Shown here: piece by piece, positions 21,656 through 30,655 of the stretch
Position numbering within the stretch: the first letter of the stretch is position 1
Layout of the letters: the number at the start of each line of letters is the position of its first letter
Assembly: GCA_050157065.1 (NCBI GenBank)
Contig: CP189573.1
From: Avipropionibacterium sp050157065
GTDB taxonomy: Bacteria; Actinomycetota; Actinomycetes; Propionibacteriales; Propionibacteriaceae
Length of the DNA: 64,000 bases
Strand: one strand, 5' to 3'
Made by a program: the position numbers and the translations under genes
The notes under the pieces: generated by a model
Told to the model about the DNA's origin: nothing
Seen by the model: only the letters and a program-made list of their open reading frames with translations
Databases searched by the model: none

Positions 21656-21870
21656 GTGCTGAAGGTTCTGGGTCGTCGTACGGCGGTCCGGAGGCAACAG
21701 GGAACCCGGTGAGAATCCGGGACTGCCCCGCAGCGGTGAACGGGAACGACCGTCGTCACCGGCAGGCGAACTGCCTGCCGGTCCAGCACTGGAGAGATCC
21801 GGGAAGCGACGACCAGTAGATCGGCTCGGCAGAGCCCCGCCCGTGAGTCCGAAGACCTGCCTCGGCCCGG
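21656..21870 (+). ncRNA. Adenosylcobalamin riboswitch (B12 element)
   Basis: The conserved parts of the cobalamin aptamer are readable in order: GGAACCCGGTGAGAATCCGG at 21701-21720, then ACTGCCCCGC directly after, the B12-box region CAGCACTGG at 21784-21792, and the 3' arm GTGAGTCCGAAGACCTGCC at 21843-21861. It lies upstream of nrdAB in the same direction. In Streptomyces a riboswitch of this class shuts off the oxygen-dependent ribonucleotide reductase when B12 is present, because a B12-dependent class II enzyme can take over. The same logic is likely here. Confidence 0.95.
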
Positions 21871-21962
21871 TCACGACCGTGACCGGTGTGTCTGCAGCCT
21901 CGCGGGAGGGCTTGGACGTACGGGAACCCGGGGTCCGGGTGCCCGGTCGTCGGCGCCACCCA

Positions 21963-21984
21963 CGCGAGTTGCGGTCAACTCGCG
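21963..21984 (+). promoter_or_regulatory. Hairpin before the nrdA ribosome site (expression platform)
   Basis: CGCGAGTTG (21963-21971) and CAACTCGCG (21976-21984) form a perfect 9-bp stem with a CGGT tetraloop. It is followed at once by GAGGGAAGAGAG and the nrdA ATG at 22002. There is no U-run, so control of ribosome access or of an upstream alternative fold is more likely than intrinsic termination. Confidence 0.55.
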
Positions 21985-22001
21985 AGGGAAGAGAGCACGA
22001 C

Positions 22002-25000
22002 ATGACGATGACCACCCCGGTGACGGCGACGGCCGTCCCACCTCACCCCCGACACGCGGGGTCACCGTACGACGGGACACCCCACACGTTCGCGGTCGTC
22101 AAGCGTGACGGTGCGGTCGCCGGGTTCGAGCCGGACAAGATCAGCACCGCACTCCGCAAGGCGTTCCTGGCCGTCGAGGGTTCGGCCGCCGGCGACTCGT
22201 CCCGGGTCCGGGACTTGGTGGACACCCTCACGACGCAGGTGCTGTCCGCGCTGACACGGCGGTACGGCGTCGGCCGCAGTGTGCACGTGGAGGAGATCCA
22301 GGACCAGGTCGAGCTGGCACTGATGCGCTCCGGTGAGCACAAGGTCGCGCGGGCGTACGTGCTGTACCGCGACGAGCACGCCCGCCGGCGGGAGTCGCAG
22401 GCCGCCCACCGGGTCAGCACCCTCGCGGTGCCCGACCGGGTCCACGAGCTGACCGTGACCGGACCGAACGGGGTGGCGCCGGTCGACGGTGCCCGACTGT
22501 GCCAGGTGATCGACGAGGCGTGTGCCGGCCTCGCCGGGGTGGACCCGGAGCGGGTGCTGGCCGACACGGTGTCGCACCTGTACGACGCGATGCCGGCCGC
22601 GGAGTTCGCGCAGACCCCCGTGCTCGCCGCCCGCGCCTTGGTGGAGCAGCACCCGGCGTACTCCCGGGTGAGTGCCCGGCTGCTGCTCGACTCGCTGCGG
22701 GCCGAGGCGTTGACGCTGTTGACCGGTGAACCGGTGGCGCCGACCCGCGACGAGATGGCGGAGCGGTACGGCGCCTACCTGGGCGACTACGTCCGGCACG
22801 GCATCGCGGTGGGTCGGCTCGATCCGCGGCTCGCCGAGTTCGACCTTGATCAACTCGGGGCGGCCATCGAGCCGGAGCGGGACCTGCAGTTCACCTACCT
22901 GGGGCTGCAGACCCTCGCCGATCGCTACTTCCTGCACGACGACGGGGTGCGGTACGAGCTGCCGCAGGCGTTCTTCCTGCGCGTGGCGATGGGGTTGGCG
23001 TTGCACGAGGACGACCGGGAAGCCCGGGCGATCGAGTTCTACCGGTTGCTGTCGAGCTTCGACTTCATGTGTTCCACGCCGACGCTGTTCAACGCCGGGA
23101 CGATCCGGCCGCAGCTGTCGTCGTGCTTCCTGACCACGGTCGGAGACGACCTGCACCAGATCTTCGGGTCCATCCAGGACAACGCGATGCTGGCCAAGTA
23201 CTCCGGCGGGCTCGGCAACGACTGGACCCCGGTGCGTGGCACGGGTGCCCGGATCCACGGCACCAACGGCACCTCGTCGGGCATCGTGCCGTTCCTCAAG
23301 ATCGCCAACGACACCGCGATCGCGGTCAACCAGGGCGGCAAGCGCAAGGGTGCGGTGTGTGCCTATCTCGAGACATGGCACATCGACGTCGAGGAGTTCT
23401 GCGACCTGCGGAAGAACACCGGCGACGAGCGACGCCGTACCCACGACATGAACACCGCCCACTGGGTGCCGGACCTGTTCCTGCAGCGGGTGGAGGCCGA
23501 CGGGGAGTGGACGCTGTTCTCGCCCGACGAGGTGCCTGATCTGCACGACCTGTACGGGGTCGCGTTCGCCGAGCGGTACGCCGCGTACGAAGCGGCCGCC
23601 GATCGTGGTGAGATCCGGGTGTTCCGTCGGATCCGGGCGGTGGAGCTGTGGCGCCGGATGTTGACCATGGTGTTCGAGACCGGGCACCCGTGGATCACGT
23701 TCAAGGATCCGTGCAACGTGCGGTCGGCCCAACAGCACGCCGGGGTGGTGCACTCGTCCAACCTGTGCACCGAGATCACGCTCAACACCTCCGCCGACGA
23801 GGTCGCGGTCTGCAATCTCGGTTCGGTCAACCTGGCGGCGCACACCGGGCCGGACGGGATCGACGAGGAGCGGCTGCGGCGGACCGTGTCGACCGCCGTC
23901 CGGATCCTCGACAACGTGATCGACGAGAACCTGTACACCGTGGCCGCCGCCGAGCGGGCCAACCAGCGGCACCGGCCGATCGGGCTCGGGTTGATGGGCT
24001 TCGCCGATGCGCTGGTGCAGCAGGGGATCCCGTACGCCAGTGAGCAGGCCGTGACGTTCGCCGACACGTCGATGGAGTTGATCAGCCATGCGGCGATCGA
24101 GGCGTCGGCCGACCTGGCCGACGAGCGAGGGGCGTACGGCAGCTTCGACGGATCGCTGTGGAGTCAGGGGATCCTGCCGATCGATTCGGTCGCGATGTTG
24201 GCCGAGGCCCGGGGTGGGGACCTTGATCAGGACCAGCAGGCACGGCTGGACTGGGGGCCGCTGCGGGAGCGGGTTCGCGGTGGTGTCCGCAACTCGCTGA
24301 TCATGGCGATCGCGCCGACCGCGACGATCAGCAACATCGTCGGGGTCGCCCAGTCGATCGAGCCGACGTACGCGAACCTGTTCGTGAAGTCGAACATGTC
24401 AGGTGACTTCACGGTGATCAACTCCGCACTGGTCGAGGCGCTGGCCGAACGTGGCCTGTGGGACGAGGTGATGGTCGCCGACCTGAAGTACTGGGACGGT
24501 TCACTGGCTCCGATCGAGCGGGTGCCCGAGGATCTGAAGGCGCTGTTCGCCACCGCGTTCGAGATCGACCCGAGCTGGCTGGTGCGCGCCGCGTCGGCCC
24601 GCCAGAAGTGGATCGACCAGGCGCAGTCGCTGAACCTGTACGTCGCCGAGCCGAGTGGGCGCAAGCTGGACGAGTTGTACCGGTCGGCATGGCGGGCCGG
24701 GTGCAAGACGACCTACTACCTGCGGTCCCGCAGTGCCACCAGGGTGGAGAAGTCGACGCTGTCGGGTACGGACGGGCGCCTCAACGCGGTACCGACGAGC
24801 GTCGACACCAACTCCTCGGGCTCCACTCCACGCACCTCGAGCTTGTCGCGAGGGCCCGAGGTCGGAGCAGGACCGCGTCCGGCCGACGGACATGACGTCC
24901 CGCCCCGGCCGGTCCCCCTCGCAAGCTCGGGGGAGCCGGCCCAACGCCCGACCCACCCAGACGTCATGTCCGCCGACCGAACGCTCGGTGCCCACGGTTC

Positions 25001-25199
25001 GGTCCCGGTGGGTGGGGATGGTGTGTCCGCGGACCGAACCCTTGGTGCCCACAGTTCGGGGCGGGCAGCGGGTGACGCCGTGCCTGCCGCAGCTCGCGCG
25101 GTCGTCTCGGCGATCCCCGCGTTGGCTGCCGTCACCTTCTCCGGTGGCGGGGCCGCTTGTACCACTCCCGACGATCCTGATTGTGAGGCCTGCCAGTGA
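22002..25199 (+). CDS. nrdA: Ribonucleotide reductase class I large subunit
   Basis: Reduces ribonucleotides to deoxyribonucleotides with the NrdB radical subunit. An ATP-cone (HTFAVVKRDGAVAGFEPDKI onward, about residues 30-120) gives dATP/ATP control. The catalytic barrel has STPTLFNAGT with the following Cys (LSSCFLTTV), the radical site NLCTEITLN, CNLGSVNL, and PTATISNIVGVAQSIEPTYAN. The C-terminal CEACQ is the swinging redox Cys pair. The tail between residue 920 and the end is unusually long (about 140 residues), low complexity, and contains a palindromic repeat. Start ATG at 22002 lies directly after GAGGGAAGAGAG. Stop overlaps the nrdB GTG. Confidence 0.93.
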   Translation: MTMTTPVTATAVPPHPRHAGSPYDGTPHTFAVVKRDGAVAGFEPDKISTALRKAFLAVEGSAAGDSSRVRDLVDTLTTQVLSALTRRYGVGRSVHVEEIQDQVELALMRSGEHKVARAYVLYRDEHARRRESQAAHRVSTLAVPDRVHELTVTGPNGVAPVDGARLCQVIDEACAGLAGVDPERVLADTVSHLYDAMPAAEFAQTPVLAARALVEQHPAYSRVSARLLLDSLRAEALTLLTGEPVAPTRDEMAERYGAYLGDYVRHGIAVGRLDPRLAEFDLDQLGAAIEPERDLQFTYLGLQTLADRYFLHDDGVRYELPQAFFLRVAMGLALHEDDREARAIEFYRLLSSFDFMCSTPTLFNAGTIRPQLSSCFLTTVGDDLHQIFGSIQDNAMLAKYSGGLGNDWTPVRGTGARIHGTNGTSSGIVPFLKIANDTAIAVNQGGKRKGAVCAYLETWHIDVEEFCDLRKNTGDERRRTHDMNTAHWVPDLFLQRVEADGEWTLFSPDEVPDLHDLYGVAFAERYAAYEAAADRGEIRVFRRIRAVELWRRMLTMVFETGHPWITFKDPCNVRSAQQHAGVVHSSNLCTEITLNTSADEVAVCNLGSVNLAAHTGPDGIDEERLRRTVSTAVRILDNVIDENLYTVAAAERANQRHRPIGLGLMGFADALVQQGIPYASEQAVTFADTSMELISHAAIEASADLADERGAYGSFDGSLWSQGILPIDSVAMLAEARGGDLDQDQQARLDWGPLRERVRGGVRNSLIMAIAPTATISNIVGVAQSIEPTYANLFVKSNMSGDFTVINSALVEALAERGLWDEVMVADLKYWDGSLAPIERVPEDLKALFATAFEIDPSWLVRAASARQKWIDQAQSLNLYVAEPSGRKLDELYRSAWRAGCKTTYYLRSRSATRVEKSTLSGTDGRLNAVPTSVDTNSSGSTPRTSSLSRGPEVGAGPRPADGHDVPPRPVPLASSGEPAQRPTHPDVMSADRTLGAHGSVPVGGDGVSADRTLGAHSSGRAAGDAVPAAARAVVSAIPALAAVTFSGGGAACTTPDDPDCEACQ
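24887..24972. repeat. Palindromic mobile-type repeat inside the nrdA tail
   Basis: CGGACATGACGT (24887-24898) and ACGTCATGTCCG (24961-24972) are perfect 12-bp inverted arms. Inside them a second hairpin pairs GGCCGG (24907) with CCGGCC (24936) and CCCCC with GGGGG. The right arm runs on into GACCGAACGCTCGG, closely matched at 28824 near the 38-bp repeat and again, less well, at 25031. The element is in frame with nrdA, adding residues to the linker rather than breaking it. Confidence 0.65.
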
Positions 25200-26332
25200 G
25201 CACCGAACTGACGTGGGACGATCCGGTCCCCTTGAGCAACCCGTCCCCGACGGCTGCGGGTGACACGGCCGTCAGTGCTGTCGCACCGGGTGGGGCGGAC
25301 CTGACCGGACGGTCGGGTCGGGTCCAGGTGGACCAGAAGGCCATGATCAACTCACGGGCTGACGTCAACCAGCTGCTGCCGATGAAGTACGGCTGGGCGT
25401 GGGAGAAGTACCTGGCGGGGTGCAACAACCACTGGATGCCGACCGAGATCTCGATGCAGGCCGACATCGCGTTGTGGCGCAGCGACACCGGGCTGACCGA
25501 GGACGAACGGTTGATGATCAAGCGCAACCTGGGGTTCTTCGCCACGGCGGAGTCGTTGGTCGCCAACAACCTGGTGCTCGCGGTGTATCGCAACCTGACC
25601 AACCCGGAGTGTCGGCAGTACCTGTTGCGGCAGGCGTTCGAGGAGGCAGTGCACACCCACACGTTCTCCTACATCTGTGAGTCGCTCGGTCTGGTGGAGG
25701 GTGAGCTGTTCAACATGTACCGCGAGGTGCCCTCGATCAGTGACAAGGACGCGTGGGCACTGCAGTACACCCAGCACCTGGAGGATCCGTCCTTCCGGAC
25801 CGGCACCCTCGAACGTGATCAGGCGTTCCTGCGTGACCTGGTGGCGTTCTACGTGGTGTTCGAGGGGATGTGGTTCTACACCGGGTTCGCCCAGATCCTG
25901 TCGCTGGGACGGCGCAACAAGATGGTCGGGATCGCCGAGCAGTACCAGTACATCCTGCGCGACGAGTCGATCCACCTGAACTTCGGGATCGACGTGATCA
26001 ACCAGATCAAGATCGAGAACCCCCAGTTGTGGACCGAGGAGTTCCAGGCCGAGGTGCGATCGATGCTGACCGAGGCGTGCGACCTGGAGGTCGCGTACGC
26101 GAAGGACACCATGCCGCGGGGCATGCTCGGACTGAGTGCCGCCAGCTGTGAGCAGTACCTCCGGTTCATCACGAACCGGCGGTGCCGACAACTCGGCCTG
26201 GCCTCGGTGTTCCCCGAGACCACCAACCCGTTCGCCTGGATGAGCGAGGTGATGGACCTCGGCAAGGAGAAGAACTTCTTCGAGTCGCGGGTCATCGAGT
26301 ACCAGACCGGAGCCGGACTGAGCTGGGACTGA
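25196..26332 (+). CDS. nrdB: Ribonucleotide reductase class I small subunit, class Ic-like
   Basis: Holds the metal site that generates the radical for NrdA. The six metal ligands are readable: E119 (ATAESL), E150 and H153 (EEAVH), E223 (VFEGMW), E257 and H260 (DESIH). The residue where class Ia enzymes carry the radical Tyr is F157 (HTHTFSY), and ligand one is Glu rather than Asp. Both features, plus Y159 two residues on, match the Chlamydia trachomatis class Ic protein (E89, F127, Y129) with a constant offset of 30. A Mn/Fe cofactor without tyrosyl radical is therefore likely. GTG start overlaps the nrdA stop (GTGA). Confidence 0.92.
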   Translation: MSTELTWDDPVPLSNPSPTAAGDTAVSAVAPGGADLTGRSGRVQVDQKAMINSRADVNQLLPMKYGWAWEKYLAGCNNHWMPTEISMQADIALWRSDTGLTEDERLMIKRNLGFFATAESLVANNLVLAVYRNLTNPECRQYLLRQAFEEAVHTHTFSYICESLGLVEGELFNMYREVPSISDKDAWALQYTQHLEDPSFRTGTLERDQAFLRDLVAFYVVFEGMWFYTGFAQILSLGRRNKMVGIAEQYQYILRDESIHLNFGIDVINQIKIENPQLWTEEFQAEVRSMLTEACDLEVAYAKDTMPRGMLGLSAASCEQYLRFITNRRCRQLGLASVFPETTNPFAWMSEVMDLGKEKNFFESRVIEYQTGAGLSWD

Positions 26333-26355
26333 GCCGGGCGGGAGCCGGGATCGGA

Positions 26356-26376
26356 CGGATCCCTCCGGGATCCGTT
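26356..26376 (+). terminator. Terminator-like hairpin after nrdB
   Basis: CGGATCCC (26356-26363) and GGGATCCG (26367-26374) form a perfect 8-bp stem with a 3-base loop, followed by TT. It lies 24 bases after the nrdB stop. Confidence 0.6.
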
Positions 26377-26457
26377 CACCCGGTGATCATCAACTCCACC
26401 GTCCACCGTCATCGGGTGGACAGCAGACCGTCACCGCCGGTGCACAGCATGCGGGAC

Positions 26458-27095
26458 ATGCGTCCACATGGCCATCGTGAAGCCCTGCAGGCCGCCGACG
26501 TCACCCGCCGCCGCTTCCTCACCGCGACCGGGGCCGCCGGTGCGCTCGCGCTGACCGGCGGACTGGCCGGGATCCGTGCCGCCGACGCCGCCCCTGGCGG
26601 TGCGGATCGGCGGTACCCGTTCACCCTCGGCATCGCCTCCGGCGATCCGCTGCCCGACGGAGTGGTGATCTGGACCCGACTGGCACCTGAGCCCCTGCAC
26701 CCGTACGGGGACATGCCACGCCGGCAGGTGCCGGTGCAGTGGCAGGTCGCCGAGGACGAACGGTTCGACAAGGTCGTGAAGTCCGGTACGGCCATCGCGA
26801 GCCCGGAGTACGTCCACACCGTCCACGTCGACGTACGGGGGCTCGAGCCGTGGCGGCACTACTACTACCGCTTCCGCAGCATGGGTCACCTCAGCCCGGT
26901 CGGGCGCACCCGGACCGCCCCGGACCCCCGGTCCGAGGTCTCCGCGCTGAAGGTCGCGTTCGCGTCCTGCCAGAACTGGATGGACGGGTTCTACACCGCC
27001 CACGCCGACATGGCCGGACGTGATCATGACCTGGTGCTGTTCCTCGGTGACTACATCTACGAGAACCGGGTCCCGGCCGGCGGCGGAGCCGGGGG
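26458..27095 (+). pseudogene. 3'-truncated PhoD-type alkaline phosphatase
   Basis: About 210 residues match the first third of PhoD: a Tat signal (TRRRFLTATGAAGALALTGG), the Fn3-like N-terminal domain (YPFTLGIASGDPLPDGVVIW, YYYRFRSMG), and the start of the metallophosphatase domain (FASCQNWMDG, LVLFLGDYIYENRV) with its first metal Asp. After about 27090 the PhoD sequence stops and the frame runs through unrelated residues to 27216. The rest of the enzyme (about 300 residues) is missing, so it should be inactive. Confidence 0.72.
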
Positions 27096-27971
27096 CACCA
27101 CACCCTCACGTACGGCATCGTCGGCGTGGTGGGGCTGGCCCTGCTGTCCGTGCGGCTGGCATCGTCGGCCGCCCCGGGCGAGCGCGGCACGGGGGGTGGC
27201 AAGGCAGACGTGGTGATCACCGCACCCGAGCGGATCTCCGTCGCCTCAGGGCTGCCGTGCCTGATCGGGGGCCAGCTGACGGTCGGGCTGACCAACACGA
27301 GCAAGAAGGACGTGTACGCAGACCTCGACCTCACGGTGTCCGAACCGATGACGTTGTCACGGCATGCGTTCTCGAGCTACCTGCCGGCCACCGATCCGGA
27401 CCAGACGGTCAGCACCGACGTGCAGGTGACGACGCCGGTCGATCTGGCGCCGGGGTCGTACCGCGTCTTCTTGTCCGTGCAGGGCCAGGATCGGCGAGAG
27501 GTGTACGTCGACGTCGAGGAACTCGACGCCGGGCCACCGAACGGCAACCTGGCGTACGGCCAACAGGCGTTCGCCTCGTCGACGCACACCAACGTCAAGC
27601 TGTGCGGCGGCGTGGACGGCAACACCGACTCCTCGGGTTGGGGTGTCGGCGGGACCCATGATGCGACCCGCGGCGTGTTCCCCGACCACTACGGCGTGAC
27701 GCTCGCCGAGGCGACAACCGTGGGCAGGGTTGAGATCTACACCCTGGACTCGGAGCGCTACCCGGCCGCCCGCATGGGCATCCGCGACTTCGACATCCAG
27801 GTGCACACGACACAGGGTTGGCAGACGGTGAAGTCGGTCACCGGCAACGAGGTCGGCCACATCGTCGCCACCTTCGACCCCGTGGTCGCCGATCAGGTGC
27901 GGGTCGTGGTCCACGACACCAACGACCACGGCTACTCGCGGATCGTGGAACTGGAGGCGTACGCGTCCTGA
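27093..27971 (+). pseudogene. 5'-truncated protein with F5/8-type C (discoidin) domain
   Basis: The frame enters without a start of its own around 27093, right where PhoD ends. A GTG at 27126 could be used by chance and would give 281 residues. The first 130 residues read as an NPCBM/NEW2-like beta sandwich (ITAPERISVASG, VGLTNTSKKDVYADLDL). Residues 140-281 form a discoidin domain typical of carbohydrate-binding exoenzymes (NLAYGQQAFASSTH, WGVGGTHDATRG, VGRVEIYTLDSERYP, YSRIVELEAY). It looks like the carbohydrate-binding tail of a glycosidase whose catalytic part was lost. Confidence 0.68.
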
Positions 27972-28053
27972 TCCGGGTCGCGCCTGGCCTTGGACACTTC
28001 CGGGGTCGGGTCACCGCAGTGCGGCGACCGGGGGAAGGTTGCAGCTCGCGGCT

Positions 28054-28719
28054 TCAGTTCGCGTCGAAGTCGAGTTCAGCGAGGGACCGGATCCGGCGGA
28101 CGTCCGCATCGGGGTGCCTGTCGTGTCGGTCGAGCAGTACCGCGTCGACACCGGCACCCAAGGCACCGAGAACGTCGGTCCGCAGTGAATTGCCCACCAT
28201 GAGTGCATCGTCATGTGCGACCCCGACGACGTCCAGGGCGTGTGCGAAGGCGCGAGGGTCTGGCTTGCCGGCCGGCAGCACGGACGAGGCGACGAACACG
28301 TCCACCTCGTTGGTGAGGCCGAGCTTCTCCAGCTTGAACCGCTGGTGTGCCTCGTCACCGTTGGTGAGAACGGCGACGATCAGCCCGGATGCCTTGGCTC
28401 GTCGTAACGCGGGAACAGCATCATCGAACACGGTCCAGTTCGCCTCGTAGCGCCGAAGGTAGCCGGCGAACAACTCGTCGGCCCGCGTGTCGTCGGCGTC
28501 CACTCCGAGGAAGCTGCGGGCCCGCTCACGCCGTTGCTCGAGGAAGGTCAGCTCGCGGCGCTGGTACCGGCTGTAGCAGTTCGCCGAGACCTCGGCCCAG
28601 CGCGGCACCACGTCGGCGCCCTCGATGCCGTGCTCGGCCGCCCAGGCGACGACCGCCGTGACCGCCGCGGACTCCTGGTCCACGAGGGTGTCGTCCAGGT
28701 CGAAGAACACGGCGCGCAC
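28054..28719 (-). CDS. HAD-superfamily hydrolase (subfamily IA)
   Basis: Small-molecule phosphatase-type protein, 221 residues. HAD motif I is FFDLDDTL at residue 5 with both Asp residues. Motif II is VLTNGD, motif III is the Lys in GKPDPRAF, and motif IV is MVGNSLRTDVLGA. The cap lies between motifs I and II. This arrangement matches YjjG/phosphoglycolate-phosphatase-like members. The substrate cannot be told from sequence. No operon partner on this strand. Confidence 0.88.
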   Translation of the reverse strand: MRAVFFDLDDTLVDQESAAVTAVVAWAAEHGIEGADVVPRWAEVSANCYSRYQRRELTFLEQRRERARSFLGVDADDTRADELFAGYLRRYEANWTVFDDAVPALRRAKASGLIVAVLTNGDEAHQRFKLEKLGLTNEVDVFVASSVLPAGKPDPRAFAHALDVVGVAHDDALMVGNSLRTDVLGALGAGVDAVLLDRHDRHPDADVRRIRSLAELDFDAN

Positions 28720-29221
28720 ACCGACACCTTCCCATCAGGTGACGCCAAGCGGGATCCGGGCTGAGCTGGGACCACGGAGACGGGATGACCGGGCGGCGTC
28801 ATGTCCAAGCGGGCCCCAAGTGACCGAACGCTCGTGCCTGGGCGTGCGGGTACGACGCGCGTGGTCTTCCTGTGCCCGGGCGTGCGCGTACGACGCGCGT
28901 GGTCTTCCTGTGCCCGGGCGTGCGCGTAAGACGCGCGTGGTCTTCCTGTGCCCGGGCGTGGGCGTACGACGCGCGTGGCCTTCCCATGCGGGCGAGATTC
29001 GGTCGGTCCCGGCGTCCTTGCCGTGTGCAGGCCCCCGGTGATTCCGCGCGCGCAGCACCGGCGCGACGACTGACCTGCCCATCGCGCGTGTGGTCAGCGC
29101 TCGGCCCGCCCGTCCCGGGGCTCACTGCCCACCCAACGGTGTGGCACATTGCGCCCGATGTGGATGACAGCGACCAGCCGACCATGATCATCTCCGCGGC
29201 CAGTCTGCAGTGACCCGCCGG
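28720..29221. other. Gene-free repeat region
   Basis: No supported gene. It contains the 38-bp tandem array, and before it a short stretch (28798-28840) resembling the repeat in the nrdA tail (GTCATGTCC, then GACCGAACGCTCG). Confidence 0.6.
28843..28994. repeat. Four-copy 38-bp tandem repeat
   Basis: Units start at 28843, 28881, 28919 and 28957. Each contains the core TACGACGCGCGTGG (one A variant in unit 3) followed by TCTTCCTGTGCCCGGG; unit 4 is diverged at its end. 38 is not a multiple of three, so no protein repeat is encoded. Confidence 0.9.
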
Positions 29222-30655
29222 TCAGGGTCCTTGTTGGTCGGTGGTGCCGGTTTGGGGTTCGCTGCCGGCATGCGGGGTGGCTGCACCACCGTCGGGGCCG
29301 GTGGGCGGGGTGATGGTGATCTTGGTGTGGCGGGTGTGGCGTTTGGGTCGTCGTTTCGGGTCGAGTCGGGTGGGTGGGAGGAACTCGGGCCGCCCATCGG
29401 CAGGGTTGATCCGGACCTCCCATTGCGCGCCGTCGGGCCAGCCGGGGTGGGGTTCGACCAGTCCGTGATGATGCCTGCACAACAACACCAGGTTCGCCAG
29501 ATCAGTGGGCCCGTGGTTCCACCACGGGTCGATGTGGTGGGCATCGCAATCGGCCGGGGTGCGGTCACAGCCGGGGAACGCGCACCCACCGTCCCGGGCG
29601 ATCAACAATGCCCGCAACCTTGGTGGGACGAGCCGGACCGACCGGCCCACATCGAGGACCTGGCCGTGGCTGCCGAGCACGGTCGGGATCAGCTGGGCGT
29701 CACACGCCAACCGGCGCGCCTCGCCGGCGGACAGGTCGGTGTCACTGCCGATCAGTTTCGCCCGCACCAACCCCGCCAGCAGCGCGGCATGGTCCAACTG
29801 GACATGGACCGTGGGTGGCACCCCACCACTGGCCGGGGTGTCGGGGGCGCCGGCGGCGCGGGCGAACACCAGGGCGAACGCATCAGCCCGACGCTGCCCC
29901 AGACTGACGGGTGGCGCGGCCGGGTCGGCCTGGTCGGCGGCCCGGGTGGCGTTGTTGGTGATCGCGTTGATCACCCCGATCACGGTCTCGGCGTCAGCGA
30001 CCGGGAGCTTTGCTTTGAAGAACACGCTGCCGTGATGGTCATGGGTCCAGGTGAGGTGTCGGTCCCGGGCGGCTTGGGCGGCCTCGCGGGCCAGCCGTTT
30101 CGCCAACGCTTCGTCGGCGACCTCCGGGGCGACCACCTCGACCAGCCGGTTCGCGCATTGACGCAACCCGACCGGATCCAACCTCGGCTGACCATGCGCC
30201 CCGGTCGCCAGATCGACAAGGTGTTGTTCGCCGTGGTCGACCTGTTCGCCGGTCAGGTCATCGGGCAGCTGGGCGAGTCCGGCCAGCACCGCATCGGCTG
30301 CTTCGGTGGTCATCTCCCCGGCCAGATGCGCCGCAGCCACCTTGGTGAACCGGCCCGCCAGTCGGGCCCGCCGCTCCACCACCCGCGCCTGTTTGGCTGA
30401 CATGGTGGTGGTTGCCTGCAACCACGACCGGACCGGGGTCCCGGCCTCGATCATCGACGCCTCGGTCCGAGCCACATGACCCACCAACGCGGACTGCACC
30501 GCCGCCGCCCGCTCCGCCAGCCGGGACCACGCGACCGTGGACTCCAACAGATCAGCCGGAGAGACCAGACAGGTCCGGGCATGATCAACCCGATCCAGCA
30601 CCGCACCGATCAGGACCGCTGCGTCCTCGACCGTCACCTGCCCCGGAATCTCCAT
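29222..30655 (-). CDS. DUF222 / HNH endonuclease-domain protein (13E12 family)
   Basis: Member of a multi-copy actinobacterial family. The N-terminal 300 residues are the helical DUF222 domain (RSWLQATTTMSAKQARVVER, RHLTWTHDHHGSVFFK). The HNH fold is at CAFPGCDRTPADCDAHHI...LVLLCRHHH, with zinc cysteines and the HNH His and Asn-rich region present. Pro/Lys-rich tail. I start at ATG 30655 (MEIPGQVTVEDAAVL), which has better context than an upstream TTG or GTG. In mycobacteria such genes sit in mobile or repeated DNA; the cellular role is unknown. Confidence 0.85.
   Translation of the reverse strand: MEIPGQVTVEDAAVLIGAVLDRVDHARTCLVSPADLLESTVAWSRLAERAAAVQSALVGHVARTEASMIEAGTPVRSWLQATTTMSAKQARVVERRARLAGRFTKVAAAHLAGEMTTEAADAVLAGLAQLPDDLTGEQVDHGEQHLVDLATGAHGQPRLDPVGLRQCANRLVEVVAPEVADEALAKRLAREAAQAARDRHLTWTHDHHGSVFFKAKLPVADAETVIGVINAITNNATRAADQADPAAPPVSLGQRRADAFALVFARAAGAPDTPASGGVPPTVHVQLDHAALLAGLVRAKLIGSDTDLSAGEARRLACDAQLIPTVLGSHGQVLDVGRSVRLVPPRLRALLIARDGGCAFPGCDRTPADCDAHHIDPWWNHGPTDLANLVLLCRHHHGLVEPHPGWPDGAQWEVRINPADGRPEFLPPTRLDPKRRPKRHTRHTKITITPPTGPDGGAATPHAGSEPQTGTTDQQGP

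Noticed and set aside
26458..27216. PhoD as an intact short phosphatase
   Set aside because: Family identity stops near 27090 after the first metal motif; the remaining residues are a frame run-on.
28843..28994. CRISPR array
   Set aside because: The 38-bp units are contiguous, with no unique spacers, and no cas gene is in the window.
29210..30400. Plus-strand protein opposite the DUF222/HNH gene
   Set aside because: Mirror frame of the DUF222 gene; the HNH motif on the minus strand decides.
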